A DNA stretch of 41,108 bases from Anaerolineae bacterium (GTDB taxonomy: Bacteria > Chloroflexota > Anaerolineae > Aggregatilineales > Phototrophicaceae), in NCBI GenBank assembly GCA_026645945.1, contig JAPKMO010000031.1, forward strand, positions 1-41,108. The letters are read 5' to 3'. Below the pieces are notes generated by a model that searched no databases, had not been told where the DNA came from, and worked only from the letters and a program-made list of their open reading frames with translations. Positions within the stretch are counted from its first letter, which is position 1; each line of letters begins with the position of its first letter. Shown here piece by piece: positions 8,869 through 17,367 of the stretch. A program made the translations under genes and the position numbers.

Positions 8869-9015
8869 ACACGGGGCGGTCAGCCGCGCCGGCTGCTGAA
8901 AACGCAAGCCCTCATTTCATTCCCCGTCCGCCCTCAAGGTTAATGAAACATGAGAATCTCCTTAAAGAGGGCGGTTTTGTGCAGACTGCCGCAGCGAACC
9001 TGTGGCCTTTATTTG

Positions 9016-9044
9016 TTGCAGCACCCTGTATGCTATGTTATATT
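9016..9044 (+). promoter_or_regulatory. Promoter of the first peptide-transport operon
   Basis: TTGCAG (9016-9021), 17 bases, TATATT (9039-9044). This gives a leader of about 95 bases before the binding-protein ATG. The 276-base spacer upstream of that ATG shows no other clear signal. Confidence 0.45.
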
Positions 9045-9144
9045 CGCAAACTATGGCTGTCTAAGGCCGCATTCGCGCGGCGCTGTTGGGGACGCCGGGC
9101 GTTTGCCGAACGAAAATTTAGTGTTTACAAGGAGTAAAACAAGA

Positions 9145-10827
9145 ATGGTTAAATCACTTCGCTTCGTTACCCTTGCTCTGTTCCTGCTGCTGCTGACGGT
9201 TGGTGTCGTCGGCGCGCAGGGCGAGAGTGTCCTGGTTATCGGTTGGGAACAGGAACCGCCGAAACTCAGCCCCTGGGCTGACAACACCTTTGGTAGCCTG
9301 ATTTATGGCTTCACCAACCGCGACCTGTGGGACTGGGACGTGAATCGCCAGATTTACCCGATCATGGCCGCTGAAATCCCGTCCTTCGATAACGGTGGGG
9401 TGGTGACGCTGGAAAACGGCAACACCCAGGTTACGGTTAATCTGCGTGAAGGTATGAAGTGGTCGGATGGTGAACCCGTCACCACTGCCGACTGCCTGTT
9501 CTGGCACGAGCTGATGATGGACCCGACCAAAGGCTCTGTCCAGCGCGGCAACTATCCTGATGTCGTCGAGAGCTTCCAGGTGGTGGACGCCAATACCTTC
9601 GTCATTACCTACAACAAACCCTGGCCGGACTGGTCGAACGATGCCCCGCCGGCCTGCTACCTGCCCGCGCATGTCCTCCAGCCGGTGCTGGATGCTGAAG
9701 GCACGATTGATAATGCCGTTTTCGGCAGCGGCGAGGGTGTGGTCGGCTACGGCCCCTACGTTTTTGAAAGCTGGACAGTCGGCAGCCAGATTACCCTGGT
9801 CAAGAACCCGCTGTGGGACCTCGAACCGGCCAAGTTCGATAAAGTTATCCTGCGTTTCATCACCGACACCGCCCAGATGCTCAACGCCTTGGAAGCCGGT
9901 GAGGTGGATGTGACCTTCAACTGGTCGGACGACCTGGTGGACAGCTACAGCGCCATTAACGGTGTGGAAGTATTCAAGACCGACGGTGTGTACGGCGATG
10001 CCATCTGGATGAACGTGGGCAACTACAAAGGCACGGGCCAGCCGCACCCGATGCTGGGCGACCCGCTGGTGCGCGAAGCTATTGTGCGCGCCATTGACCG
10101 CGTTACCATCGCCGAAGAACTGGTCGCTCCTGGCGTAGGCGTGCCGAAGTCCTGGACGCCGGAGCAGTTCTGGGCGCCTGATCTGCCCTTCTGGGACTAT
10201 GATGTGGAAAAAGCCAACGCCCTGCTCGACGAAGCCGGCTGGGTGGACAGCAACGGCAACGGCACGCGCGACAAAGACGGCATGGAGATGGTGCTGCGCT
10301 TCTTCACCACCACTCGCCAGATTCGTATGGACTACCAGGTGGTCATCCAGGAATACCTGAACGAAGTCGGCGTCGGCACGCAGCTTCTGCCCGTTCCGTC
10401 GAACATCCTGTTTGCCTCCTTCAATGATCGCGGTATCCTGGATACCGGCGATTTTGATCTGGCGATTTTCGCGCTCAGCAGCAATGCCCTGTCGCCGGCC
10501 TTCAGCGCGCCCGACTGGTTCGGCTGCGATCAGACCCCGAACGCGGAAGACCCGACCGGCAAGAACGGCTGGGGTTCCTGCAACCCTGAATTCGACCGCC
10601 TGGACCTGGAAGTGGCCCAGACCGTTGATCCTGAAAAACGTCTCGAACTGGCTCACCAGGCCCAGAAGGAATTCTTCAACATGGGCTTCTGGCACGGCCT
10701 GTACCTGCGCCCGACCTGGTATGCCTTTGATACTACGGCGGTCGTGGTGGACGAGAACGTGAAGAACCTGGGTACGCTGGCAGCCAACTACTTCAATCAT
10801 ATTGAGTACTGGCAGCCGGCGCAGTAG
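9145..10827 (+). CDS. ABC transporter substrate-binding protein, SBP_bac_5 family (peptide), system 1
   Basis: The protein has 560 residues from ATG 9145 (AGGAG 10 bases upstream; the frame is open further 5' but lacks signals). A signal peptide (MVKSLRFVTLALFLLLLTVG) is cleaved at VGA/QGE, with no lipobox Cys. Family marks include VNLREGMKWSDGEPVTTADC (the WSDG.P.TA.D block), VGYGPYVFESW and the Ca-loop-like DSNGNGTRDKDG. It captures dipeptides, oligopeptides or related solutes outside the membrane for the two permeases downstream. It is separated from the first permease by two strong palindromes. The exact ligand cannot be read; some family members bind nickel or sugars. Confidence 0.92.
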   Translation: MVKSLRFVTLALFLLLLTVGVVGAQGESVLVIGWEQEPPKLSPWADNTFGSLIYGFTNRDLWDWDVNRQIYPIMAAEIPSFDNGGVVTLENGNTQVTVNLREGMKWSDGEPVTTADCLFWHELMMDPTKGSVQRGNYPDVVESFQVVDANTFVITYNKPWPDWSNDAPPACYLPAHVLQPVLDAEGTIDNAVFGSGEGVVGYGPYVFESWTVGSQITLVKNPLWDLEPAKFDKVILRFITDTAQMLNALEAGEVDVTFNWSDDLVDSYSAINGVEVFKTDGVYGDAIWMNVGNYKGTGQPHPMLGDPLVREAIVRAIDRVTIAEELVAPGVGVPKSWTPEQFWAPDLPFWDYDVEKANALLDEAGWVDSNGNGTRDKDGMEMVLRFFTTTRQIRMDYQVVIQEYLNEVGVGTQLLPVPSNILFASFNDRGILDTGDFDLAIFALSSNALSPAFSAPDWFGCDQTPNAEDPTGKNGWGSCNPEFDRLDLEVAQTVDPEKRLELAHQAQKEFFNMGFWHGLYLRPTWYAFDTTAVVVDENVKNLGTLAANYFNHIEYWQPAQ

Positions 10828-10848
10828 GCCGCAGCTATCGGTCTGGTG

Positions 10849-10870
10849 GGGACGCAAAACCTTGCGTCCC
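10849..10870. repeat. Palindrome A between binding protein 1 and permease
   Basis: GGGACGCAA, AACC, TTGCGTCCC: a perfect 9-bp stem starting 22 bases after the stop codon. There is no T-tract. Its position suggests 3'-end protection or partial termination, so that the binding protein is made in excess over the permeases. Confidence 0.75.
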
Positions 10871-10894
10871 TGCTCTCGATATTTCACGGTTCGC

Positions 10895-10922
10895 GTAAGG
10901 ACACGGCTTGCCGTGTCCTTAC
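10895..10922. repeat. Palindrome B, perfect 13-bp arms
   Basis: Arms GTAAGGACACGGC and GCCGTGTCCTTAC are separated only by TT. It is an uninterrupted 28-base element 27 bases before the permease ATG. The compact perfect symmetry resembles dispersed intergenic palindromes known from several bacterial genomes rather than a specific operator. Confidence 0.8.
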
Positions 10923-10949
10923 AGTAATATCACGGCGAGATAACCGCTT

Positions 10950-11993
10950 ATGGGAAAATATATCATCCAGCGAGTGCTGCAAGCCATCCCCCTGGTATTC
11001 ATCATCACCATGCTGGTCTTCGTGTTGATGAAAATTGCCGGCGACCCGCTGGCTTACCTGGCGCAGGACCCGCGCGTGAGGCCGCTCGACCGCCTGGTGC
11101 TGCGCGCCAAATACGGCCTGGACGACCCGATGGTTATGCAGTTTATCTACTGGGTGTTTGGGGACGAGGGCGTGGAGCGCCCGGTAGATGTGGACAATGA
11201 TGGTGAAACCGATTTCACGACGGTGGGTGTGCGGCGCGGCATCATTCGCGGCGATTTTGGCGAATCCATCCGTTTCCGCAAACCCGTCACGGAGGTCATC
11301 GGCCAGTTTTTGCCGAATACGCTGCTGCTCGGCACGACGGCGTTTGTCGTCACCATCATCCTGTCGCTGGTGATCGGGGTTTTTGCCGCCTTAAGGCAGT
11401 ATACGCTGGCGGATAACATCATCACCGCCGGCACGTTTATCACCTATTCCATGCCGGTTTTTTTGCTGGCGCTCATCCTGGTACAAATTTTCGCCATCCA
11501 GTTCCGGCGGTGGGGGCTGCCCTCGCTGCCGGTTTCCGGCATGTACGACCCGCGCGGCAACCAGTCCATTGACGAACTGGTGCGCCATATGATTCTGCCG
11601 GTCGCCAGCCTGGCGCTCATTAACATCGCCGGCTGGAGCCGCTATATCCGCGCCACCATGCTGGAAGTGATTAACAGTGACTACATTCGCACTGCCCGCT
11701 CGAAAGGCATCTCGGAGCGCCGCGTGGTCTTCCTGCACGCGCTCAAAAATGCTTCGCTGCCGCTGGTGACGCTCATTGGGCTGAACCTGCCGTTCATCCT
11801 CAGCGGGGCGGTAATTACGGAGACGATTTTCTCCTGGCCGGGCATGGGGTATATGTATATCAACGCGCTCGACCAGTTCGACGCCTCTCTGGTGGTCGCC
11901 TTTGTATTGATGATCGCGGTAGCGGTGGTGTTTTTCCAACTGCTCACCGACGTGGTTTATGCCTGGCTAGACCCCCGGATTCGATATGATTGA
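10950..11993 (+). CDS. Peptide ABC transporter permease DppB/OppB type, system 1
   Basis: The protein has 347 residues and six membrane segments. The N-terminus YIIQRVLQAIPLVFIITML is diagnostic of the DppB/OppB family. The cytoplasmic EAA loop reads DYIRTARSKGISERRVVFLH, and the C-terminus is YAWLDPRIRYD. The extracytoplasmic loop between TM1 and TM2 is long and holds an EF-hand-like Asp loop, DVDNDGETDF (residues 80-89). It forms the membrane channel with the DppC-type partner 28 bases downstream. No ATPase gene follows, so energy must come from a shared ATPase elsewhere. Confidence is high for family and low for substrate. Confidence 0.93.
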   Translation: MGKYIIQRVLQAIPLVFIITMLVFVLMKIAGDPLAYLAQDPRVRPLDRLVLRAKYGLDDPMVMQFIYWVFGDEGVERPVDVDNDGETDFTTVGVRRGIIRGDFGESIRFRKPVTEVIGQFLPNTLLLGTTAFVVTIILSLVIGVFAALRQYTLADNIITAGTFITYSMPVFLLALILVQIFAIQFRRWGLPSLPVSGMYDPRGNQSIDELVRHMILPVASLALINIAGWSRYIRATMLEVINSDYIRTARSKGISERRVVFLHALKNASLPLVTLIGLNLPFILSGAVITETIFSWPGMGYMYINALDQFDASLVVAFVLMIAVAVVFFQLLTDVVYAWLDPRIRYD

Positions 11994-12021
11994 GCTACCA
12001 GTCTTTGAGGTTTAGAGTGTT

Positions 12022-12972
12022 ATGGCTACCGCAACTCAAACACAAACAGGCGTCATTAATCTTCAGGAAGAACACCGTCAGCCGCAGTCTATGACACGCA
12101 TCGTCGTGCGGCGGTTTTTCGCTCACCGGATGGCCGTTGCGGGTGTTATTCTGCTGGCGTTAATCGTGCTGTACGTCACCGTCGGCGCGTTTTTTTTCAC
12201 CGAGGCCTATGCTAATAAAACCAACGTGCGGGCGAAGTTTGCAGCCCCCAGCGCCGAGTACCCCTTTGGGACGGACAGCGTTGGGCGGGATGTGATGGCG
12301 CGCACCATTTACGGCGGGCAGATTTCGCTGGCGATCGGCGTGGTGGCGATGAGCATCTCGGTCACGCTGGGGACGCTGATCGGCCTGGCCGCCGGATATT
12401 TTGGCGGGCTGGTGGATGCCATTCTGATGCGTCTGGTGGAGGCGATTCTCACCATTCCGCTGCTGATTTTGCTGCTGCTGCTGTCGCGGGCGCTGATGGA
12501 AATCAGCTCCGCTACGACGGTCATCCTGGGGCGCGAGATCAGCGTGACGGTGGTGGTGATCGTCATCATCATCGGCCTGACCAGCTGGATGGGGCTGTCG
12601 CGCATCGTGCGCTCGCTGGTGCTGTCGCTTAAAGAGCAGGAATTTGTGGTGGCGGCACGTTCGATGGGCGCCGGTAACGGGCGCATCATTTTCGGCCATA
12701 TTCTGCCCAACTGTGTCGCGCCGATTATGGTTTCCGCCACGCTGGAAGTCGGCGTTGCCATCGTCATCGAAGCCGCGCTGAGCTTCCTGGGTTTTGGCGT
12801 GATGCCGCCGACGGCCACCTGGGGCAACATCCTCAACGGCGCGCGCCAGAGCATTGACGACCTGTGGTGGCTGTGGGTCGCCCCCGGCGCGCTGATTATG
12901 GCGACTGTGCTGGCGATCAACTTCATCGGCGACGGCCTGCGCGACGCCTTTGACCCGCGCAGCATCAAGTAG
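12022..12972 (+). CDS. Peptide ABC transporter permease DppC/OppC type, system 1
   Basis: The protein has 316 residues. A cytoplasmic N-terminal arm (about 30 residues) leads into TM1, RMAVAGVILLALIVLYVTVG. The family marks are FGTDSVGRDVMARTIYGGQI, then the EAA loop EFVVAARSMGAGNGRIIFGH, and the end GDGLRDAFDPRS. It pairs with the DppB-type permease upstream. It is the last gene of operon 1; a terminator lies 30 bases after the stop. Confidence 0.93.
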   Translation: MATATQTQTGVINLQEEHRQPQSMTRIVVRRFFAHRMAVAGVILLALIVLYVTVGAFFFTEAYANKTNVRAKFAAPSAEYPFGTDSVGRDVMARTIYGGQISLAIGVVAMSISVTLGTLIGLAAGYFGGLVDAILMRLVEAILTIPLLILLLLLSRALMEISSATTVILGREISVTVVVIVIIIGLTSWMGLSRIVRSLVLSLKEQEFVVAARSMGAGNGRIIFGHILPNCVAPIMVSATLEVGVAIVIEAALSFLGFGVMPPTATWGNILNGARQSIDDLWWLWVAPGALIMATVLAINFIGDGLRDAFDPRSIK

Positions 12973-13001
12973 CGCCACCGGCAGGTTTAAGATCAGGTTT
13001 A

Positions 13002-13025
13002 AAAGCGGGCGTCACAGCCCGCTTT
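13002..13025 (+). terminator. Terminator of peptide-transport operon 1
   Basis: AAAGCGGGC and GCCCGCTTT form a 9-bp stem with a 6-base loop, followed by GGGTTTTCC. The T-run is interrupted, so termination may be moderate. Confidence 0.65.
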
Positions 13026-13093
13026 GGGTTTTCCGCTCCAATCCGCAGAATTGAACCATTGTCACCGGCTTGGCGTATTTATGTCCAGTGGGC

Positions 13094-13122
13094 TTGTCAA
13101 TCATAACAAACGGCGTTATGGT
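13094..13122 (+). promoter_or_regulatory. Promoter of peptide-transport operon 2
   Basis: TTGTCA (13094-13099), 17 bases, TATGGT (13117-13122). The predicted start near 13129 puts an inverted repeat at the very 5' end of the message. Confidence 0.55.
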
Positions 13123-13130
13123 TGGTATCC

Positions 13131-13147
13131 GCTGTTAAAATAACAGC
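13131..13147. promoter_or_regulatory. Inverted repeat at the start of operon 2 transcript
   Basis: GCTGTTA, AAA, TAACAGC: perfect 7-bp arms immediately downstream of the predicted start and 14 bases before the GGGAGGAA ribosome-binding site. It could be a repressor operator or a 5'-end stabilising hairpin. The AT-rich dyad with a short centre fits an operator better. Confidence 0.5.
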
Positions 13148-13175
13148 CTTATCTTATTGCGGGAGGAATAGAGCA

Positions 13176-14861
13176 ATGCTTAGAAAGCGCACTCGCTGGT
13201 TTGGGTTCGTGCTGGTGCTGGCTGTGCTGCTGACGATGGTCGGCGGTTTCGCCGGCGCGCAAGAGCCGAAGGTACTCATCAACGGGATTCGCATGACCGC
13301 CGGCGACCCGAATACCCTCGACCCCCAGTTAGCCCAGGACAATAAAGAAATTACGATCATCAATCATTTATTCGTCGGCCTGACCTCGCAAGACGAAGTG
13401 ACCTCCGAAGTGAGTCCCGGCGTCTCCACCTGGGAAATCTCCGAGGACGGCCTGGTTTATACGTTCAACATCACCCCGGAAGTCTCCTGGGTGCGTTACA
13501 ACGCCGAAACCGGCCAGGTGGAACAGGTTCTGGACGAAAGCGGCAGTCCCCGCTACGTGACGGCGGCGGACTTTGAATATGCCATCAAACGTTCACTCGA
13601 CCCGGCACAGGCCGACCCATATGCTTACGTACTGGCGCCTTATATCGTCGGCGGCGTGGAATATAACGCCGGCGAGGGCGCGGCGGAAGATGTGGCCGCT
13701 GTGGCTATCGATACCTACACCCTGCAACTGACCGCGCCGGAAAAAGTCGCCTTCGCGCTCAACATCTACGGCATGTGGATGGCGCGCGCCACGCCGCAGT
13801 GGGCGATTGAAGATGCCGGGACGGCCTGGACCGAGCCAGAGAATATCGCCACGTATGGGCCGTATGCCTTGAAGGAATGGGCGCACGAGGAAAGCGTGAC
13901 GTTGATTAAAAACCCCTTCTGGGCCGGGACGGAAGTTTATCCGCAGCCCAAAATTGATGAGGTGATTATCCGCTTCCTGGACGATGCGACCCAGCTTCCC
14001 GAATACGAAGCCGGAACGATGGACGCCATCGAAGTGCCGCAGGCTGAAATCGAACGTATCAAGGCTGACCCGGTGTTGAGCCAGGAATATACCGCCGGCG
14101 CCGACAACTGCTCCTACTACTACGGCTTCAACGTCCAGAAGCCGCCTTTCGATAATGTCCACATTCGCCGCGCCTTCTCGCTGGCGATTGACCGGCAGTC
14201 CATTGTGGATAACGTGACCAAAGCCGGCCAGATTCCGGCCCGCTGGTTCACGCGGCCCGGCCACAACGCCGCCCCGTCGCTGGAGGAATTCCCCGACCTG
14301 GGCATCGGCTTCGACCCGGACATGGCGCAGGAAGAACTGGCGCTCGGTTTACAGGAACTCGGCCTGGCGTCGGCTGCCGACCTGCCGCCGCTGACCCTGG
14401 CCTTCGGCAATACCACCGGCCATACCCAGATCGCGCAGGCCATTCAGCAGATGTGGGCCGACACCCTGGGCGTGACGGTTAACCTGTCGGCGCTCGACCC
14501 CACTACCTACTTTGTTACCCAGCAGCAGGACGCCGAGATGATCCATCGCAGCGGCTGGTGTTCCGACTACCCAGATGCCAACAGCTTCCTGTACGACGTG
14601 TTCCGCTCCGACTCCAGCCAGAACTACGGCCACTTCGCCAGCGCCGAGTTTGACCAACTGGTAGACGAAGCCCGCGTGCTGGATGATACGGATGCGCGGC
14701 AGGAGAAGTATGCCCGCGCCGAGCAAATCCTGAACTGGGAAGAAGTGGGCATCGCGCCGATTTACTGGTACGTGACCAAACAGCTCACTAAACCCTATGT
14801 AGAGCGCACCTACTCGATCATCGGCAACGAGAACTTCACCCGTTGGGACATTAGCAAGTAG
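13176..14861 (+). CDS. ABC transporter substrate-binding protein, SBP_bac_5 family (OppA-like), system 2
   Basis: The protein has 561 residues from ATG 13176 (GGGAGGAA 8 bases upstream; the in-frame TTG at 13122 lies in the promoter). A signal peptide ends AGA/QEP, without a lipobox. OppA-like features are DPNTLDPQLAQDNKEITIIN near the mature N-terminus, YVTAADFEYAIKRSLDP, YGPYALKEWAHEESVTLIKN, and FNVQKPPFDNVHIRRAFSLA. It resembles OppA of oligopeptide systems more than system 1 does. It likely binds oligopeptides outside the membrane and delivers them to the two permeases downstream. It is separated from them by two palindromes, as in operon 1. Confidence 0.92.
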   Translation: MLRKRTRWFGFVLVLAVLLTMVGGFAGAQEPKVLINGIRMTAGDPNTLDPQLAQDNKEITIINHLFVGLTSQDEVTSEVSPGVSTWEISEDGLVYTFNITPEVSWVRYNAETGQVEQVLDESGSPRYVTAADFEYAIKRSLDPAQADPYAYVLAPYIVGGVEYNAGEGAAEDVAAVAIDTYTLQLTAPEKVAFALNIYGMWMARATPQWAIEDAGTAWTEPENIATYGPYALKEWAHEESVTLIKNPFWAGTEVYPQPKIDEVIIRFLDDATQLPEYEAGTMDAIEVPQAEIERIKADPVLSQEYTAGADNCSYYYGFNVQKPPFDNVHIRRAFSLAIDRQSIVDNVTKAGQIPARWFTRPGHNAAPSLEEFPDLGIGFDPDMAQEELALGLQELGLASAADLPPLTLAFGNTTGHTQIAQAIQQMWADTLGVTVNLSALDPTTYFVTQQQDAEMIHRSGWCSDYPDANSFLYDVFRSDSSQNYGHFASAEFDQLVDEARVLDDTDARQEKYARAEQILNWEEVGIAPIYWYVTKQLTKPYVERTYSIIGNENFTRWDISK

Positions 14862-14888
14862 CCGGTTTCGCGGTACAATCCGGGAAAG

Positions 14889-14911
14889 GGAGAAGTTTTA
14901 ACCGCTTCTCC
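14889..14911. repeat. Stem-loop after binding protein 2
   Basis: GGAGAAG (14889-14895) and CTTCTCC (14905-14911) with a 9-base loop, 27 bases after the stop. No T-tract follows. Confidence 0.6.
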
Positions 14912-14940
14912 TCTGGCTAAAATCAGTTGATGTCTGGTCA

Positions 14941-14963
14941 GGGGCGGGGTTATAACCCGCCCC
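14941..14963. repeat. GC-rich palindrome before permease B2
   Basis: GGGGCGGG(G)TTATAACCC with GCCCC: near-perfect dyad centred on TTATAA with one extra G in the left arm. It shares its plan (GGGGYGGG, T/A core, CCGCCCC) with 5198-5220, pointing to one dispersed family. Confidence 0.7.
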
Positions 14964-15026
14964 TACACTAAATCCTGGTGAGCCAGACCCCGCTGGCCTG
15001 GCCGGTTTGAGAAGAACGGCAAAAAA

Positions 15027-16040
15027 ATGGCACGATTTATTGCCCGTCGCATTTTATGGCTGTTTCTGGTTTTATTCACGGTTTCGATCATCACCTTCAC
15101 CCTGATGCACGCCGTCCCTGGTGGCCCGTTTGCCCAGGAGAAGGCGCTGCCCCCGGCGGTACTCGCCAATATCAACGCCAAATATAATCTGGATGACCCC
15201 TTCCTCATTCAATATCTGAATTACCTGGGAGACATCCTACTGCCCCGCATCACCAGCGGCAAACAGCCCAAATCGCTGGAACGCGAGTTTCTCATCAATA
15301 TCAAACTGCCGGGCGAAGGCGACCCAACCCTGCGCTGGATGAACTGGGGGCCGTCCTATAAATCGTCCAGCCGGACGGTGAACGACATCTTCCGGGAAAA
15401 CCTGCCGATCTCGTTCCAGTTGGGGGTATCGGCGCTGGTGATTGCCATGTGCATCGGCACCCCGCTGGGCATCATGGCCGCGCTTAAACGCAATACGGTT
15501 TACGACTACGCGGGTATGGGCGTCGCCATCTTCGGCGTATCCGTCCCGGTCATCATCACTGCGCCGCTGCTGCAATATATTTTTGGCGTGCAGCTTCGAG
15601 CCGTGCCGGTTAGTGGGTGGGGATCGTTCCAGCATATGATTTTGCCCGCCCTGGCGCTCGGTTTTACCCAGTCGGCGCTGCTGGCGCGGCTGACGCGGGC
15701 CAGTCTGCTGCAAGTGATGAATGAAGATTACATCCGCACCGCGCGGGCGAAAGGTGTTTCGGAGCGTATGGTCGTCATCCGGCACGCGCTTAAAAACGGC
15801 ATGATTCCGGTGATAACCGTCATCGGCCCGCTGTTCGCCGCCCTGGTTACAGGGACATTCGTTGTAGAAACCATTTTTGGCATCCCCGGTATGGGGCGTT
15901 TTTTCGTCACCAGCGTCACCGGGCGCGATTATCCGGTCATCATGGGGACGATCTTACTGTACGCAATTTTTCTGGTGCTGGCGAACCTGATCGTGGATTT
16001 GATCTACGCCTGGGTTGACCCACGCATCCGGTTTGACTAG
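15027..16040 (+). CDS. Peptide ABC transporter permease OppB/DppB type, system 2
   Basis: The protein has 337 residues. The diagnostic N-terminus is FIARRILWLFLVLFTVSIIT, with TLMHAVPGGPF following. The EAA loop is DYIRTARAKGVSERMVVIRH, and the C-terminus YAWVDPRIRFD is almost identical to that of system 1. Six membrane segments fit. It is a paralogue of the permease at 10950 but lacks that protein's acidic EF-hand-like loop; its own TM1-TM2 loop is different (about residues 75-105). It pairs with the OppC-type permease 18 bases downstream. Confidence 0.93.
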   Translation: MARFIARRILWLFLVLFTVSIITFTLMHAVPGGPFAQEKALPPAVLANINAKYNLDDPFLIQYLNYLGDILLPRITSGKQPKSLEREFLINIKLPGEGDPTLRWMNWGPSYKSSSRTVNDIFRENLPISFQLGVSALVIAMCIGTPLGIMAALKRNTVYDYAGMGVAIFGVSVPVIITAPLLQYIFGVQLRAVPVSGWGSFQHMILPALALGFTQSALLARLTRASLLQVMNEDYIRTARAKGVSERMVVIRHALKNGMIPVITVIGPLFAALVTGTFVVETIFGIPGMGRFFVTSVTGRDYPVIMGTILLYAIFLVLANLIVDLIYAWVDPRIRFD

Positions 16041-16058
16041 CGGACGAGGGACATCACT

Positions 16059-17108
16059 ATGGCGGTTATGGAACAGCAAAGCCATACGGCGGGGCCGGTA
16101 ACGCGCCTGGGCGCTCGACCGAAGGGCGAAAGCCTGTGGATAGATGCCTGGAAGCGCCTGCGCCGCAACCGGCTGGCCGTCCTGGGGGCGGTTATCATCC
16201 TGATTAACCTTCTGGTCGCCGTTTTTGCGCCGGCGCTGGCCCCCAAGGACTATAAAACGCAGGTGTTGGCGGACAATAACGCCGCGCCGGAGTGGGTCAT
16301 CAGCCTGTTCCCGAACATGAAAGCGAAGGGAACGGAGGGCGGCTTCGTTACCGTGAACAACAGCTATCTGTTGGGCGCGGACAGCCTGGGGCGCGACCTG
16401 TTAAGCCGCATCATTTACGGCGCGCGCGTGTCGCTGGCGGTGGCTTTTGTCGGGCCGGTCGTCAGCATCATCATTGGGCTGATTGTGGGGGTAGTCGCCG
16501 GATTTTTCGGCGGGCGGGTGGATAACATCCTCATGCGCTTGGTGGACATTATGTACGCCTTCCCCACCTTCCTGCTGGTTGTGCTGCTGATGGCTTTTTT
16601 TCGCACCAGCTTCGGCGGGGTGCAGCAGCCTGGCACGCTGGCTTACACCCTGGGTGAGCTGGATGCCTCGATGGGCGGCATGTTGTTCATCTTCTTGGGC
16701 ATCGGCATGACCAGTTGGATGCAGATGGCACGGCTTTCGCGCGGGCAGGTGCTTTCTGTGCGCGAAAAAGAGTATATCGAAGCCGCGCGCAGCATCGGCA
16801 CGCCCACGCGCGCGATTATGGTTCAGCACGTGCTGCCGAATATCCTGGGGCCGCTGATCGTGGCCGAAACACTCACCATCCCCACCTACATTTCCTACGA
16901 GGCATTCCTCAGTTTCATCGGCCTGGGTGTGAACCCGCCTACGCCAAGCTGGGGCGGCATGATTTCCGAAGGCGCGCGCTCGATTGCCACCTATCCCAAT
17001 CAGGCGCTTTTCCCGGCGCTGGCGCTGTTTTTCGTCATGTTCGCCTTTAACTTCCTGGGCGACGGCCTGCGCGACGCGCTCGACCCGCGAATGCGCGGCG
17101 TGGATTAA
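16059..17108 (+). CDS. Peptide ABC transporter permease OppC/DppC type, system 2
   Basis: The protein has 349 residues. A ~40-residue cytoplasmic N-terminal arm with DAWKRLRRNRLAVLGAVIIL leads into TM1. LLGADSLGRDLLSRIIYGAR is the OppC signature, followed by the EAA loop EYIEAARSIGTPTRAIMVQH and the end GDGLRDALDPRMRG. It completes operon 2. As in operon 1, no OppD/OppF ATPase gene follows; a terminator and an unrelated kinase gene come next. Confidence 0.93.
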   Translation: MAVMEQQSHTAGPVTRLGARPKGESLWIDAWKRLRRNRLAVLGAVIILINLLVAVFAPALAPKDYKTQVLADNNAAPEWVISLFPNMKAKGTEGGFVTVNNSYLLGADSLGRDLLSRIIYGARVSLAVAFVGPVVSIIIGLIVGVVAGFFGGRVDNILMRLVDIMYAFPTFLLVVLLMAFFRTSFGGVQQPGTLAYTLGELDASMGGMLFIFLGIGMTSWMQMARLSRGQVLSVREKEYIEAARSIGTPTRAIMVQHVLPNILGPLIVAETLTIPTYISYEAFLSFIGLGVNPPTPSWGGMISEGARSIATYPNQALFPALALFFVMFAFNFLGDGLRDALDPRMRGVD

Positions 17109-17141
17109 ACTGCTCGACCGCTGCAAACGAAAATGTCGAAC

Positions 17142-17171
17142 CGGGGGTTTTCCGCAAACCCCCGATTTGTT
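17142..17171 (+). terminator. Rho-independent terminator of operon 2
   Basis: CGGGGGTTT (17142-17150), TCCGC, AAACCCCCG (17156-17164), then ATTTGTT. A 9-bp stem 33 bases after the stop codon. Confidence 0.8.
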
Positions 17172-17331
17172 GTGCTGCCCGGCGGCGGTTTTCATTTTCT
17201 CTTTAGTATCTATCCATAAACCGATTGATCTGATAGCAGAACAGTAGGCTTAAACTTACCGTTCGATTGGTTTACGGATAAATTCTTATATCTTGTGCAC
17301 AATTCAATCGTTATTTGGTTTAAATTGCCGC

Positions 17332-17337
17332 TATAAT
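17332..17337 (+). promoter_or_regulatory. -10 box of the histidine-kinase gene
   Basis: A perfect TATAAT lies 30 bases before the ATG, in an AT-rich stretch (17210-17340) that stands out from the GC-rich surroundings. I see no good -35 box at 16-18 bases. An imperfect inverted repeat (TAAACCGATTGA near 17216 and TCGATTGGTTTA near 17262) flanks the region upstream and may bind a regulator. Confidence 0.4.
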
Positions 17338-17367
17338 GAAAATAGAAATTCAAGCTAAGAGCTTTCT

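Noticed and set aside
8950-9144. N-terminal 65-codon extension of peptide-binding protein 1
   Set aside because: No signal peptide or start signal in the extension; the promoter at 9016-9044 lies inside it, and AGGAG plus a signal peptide mark ATG 9145.
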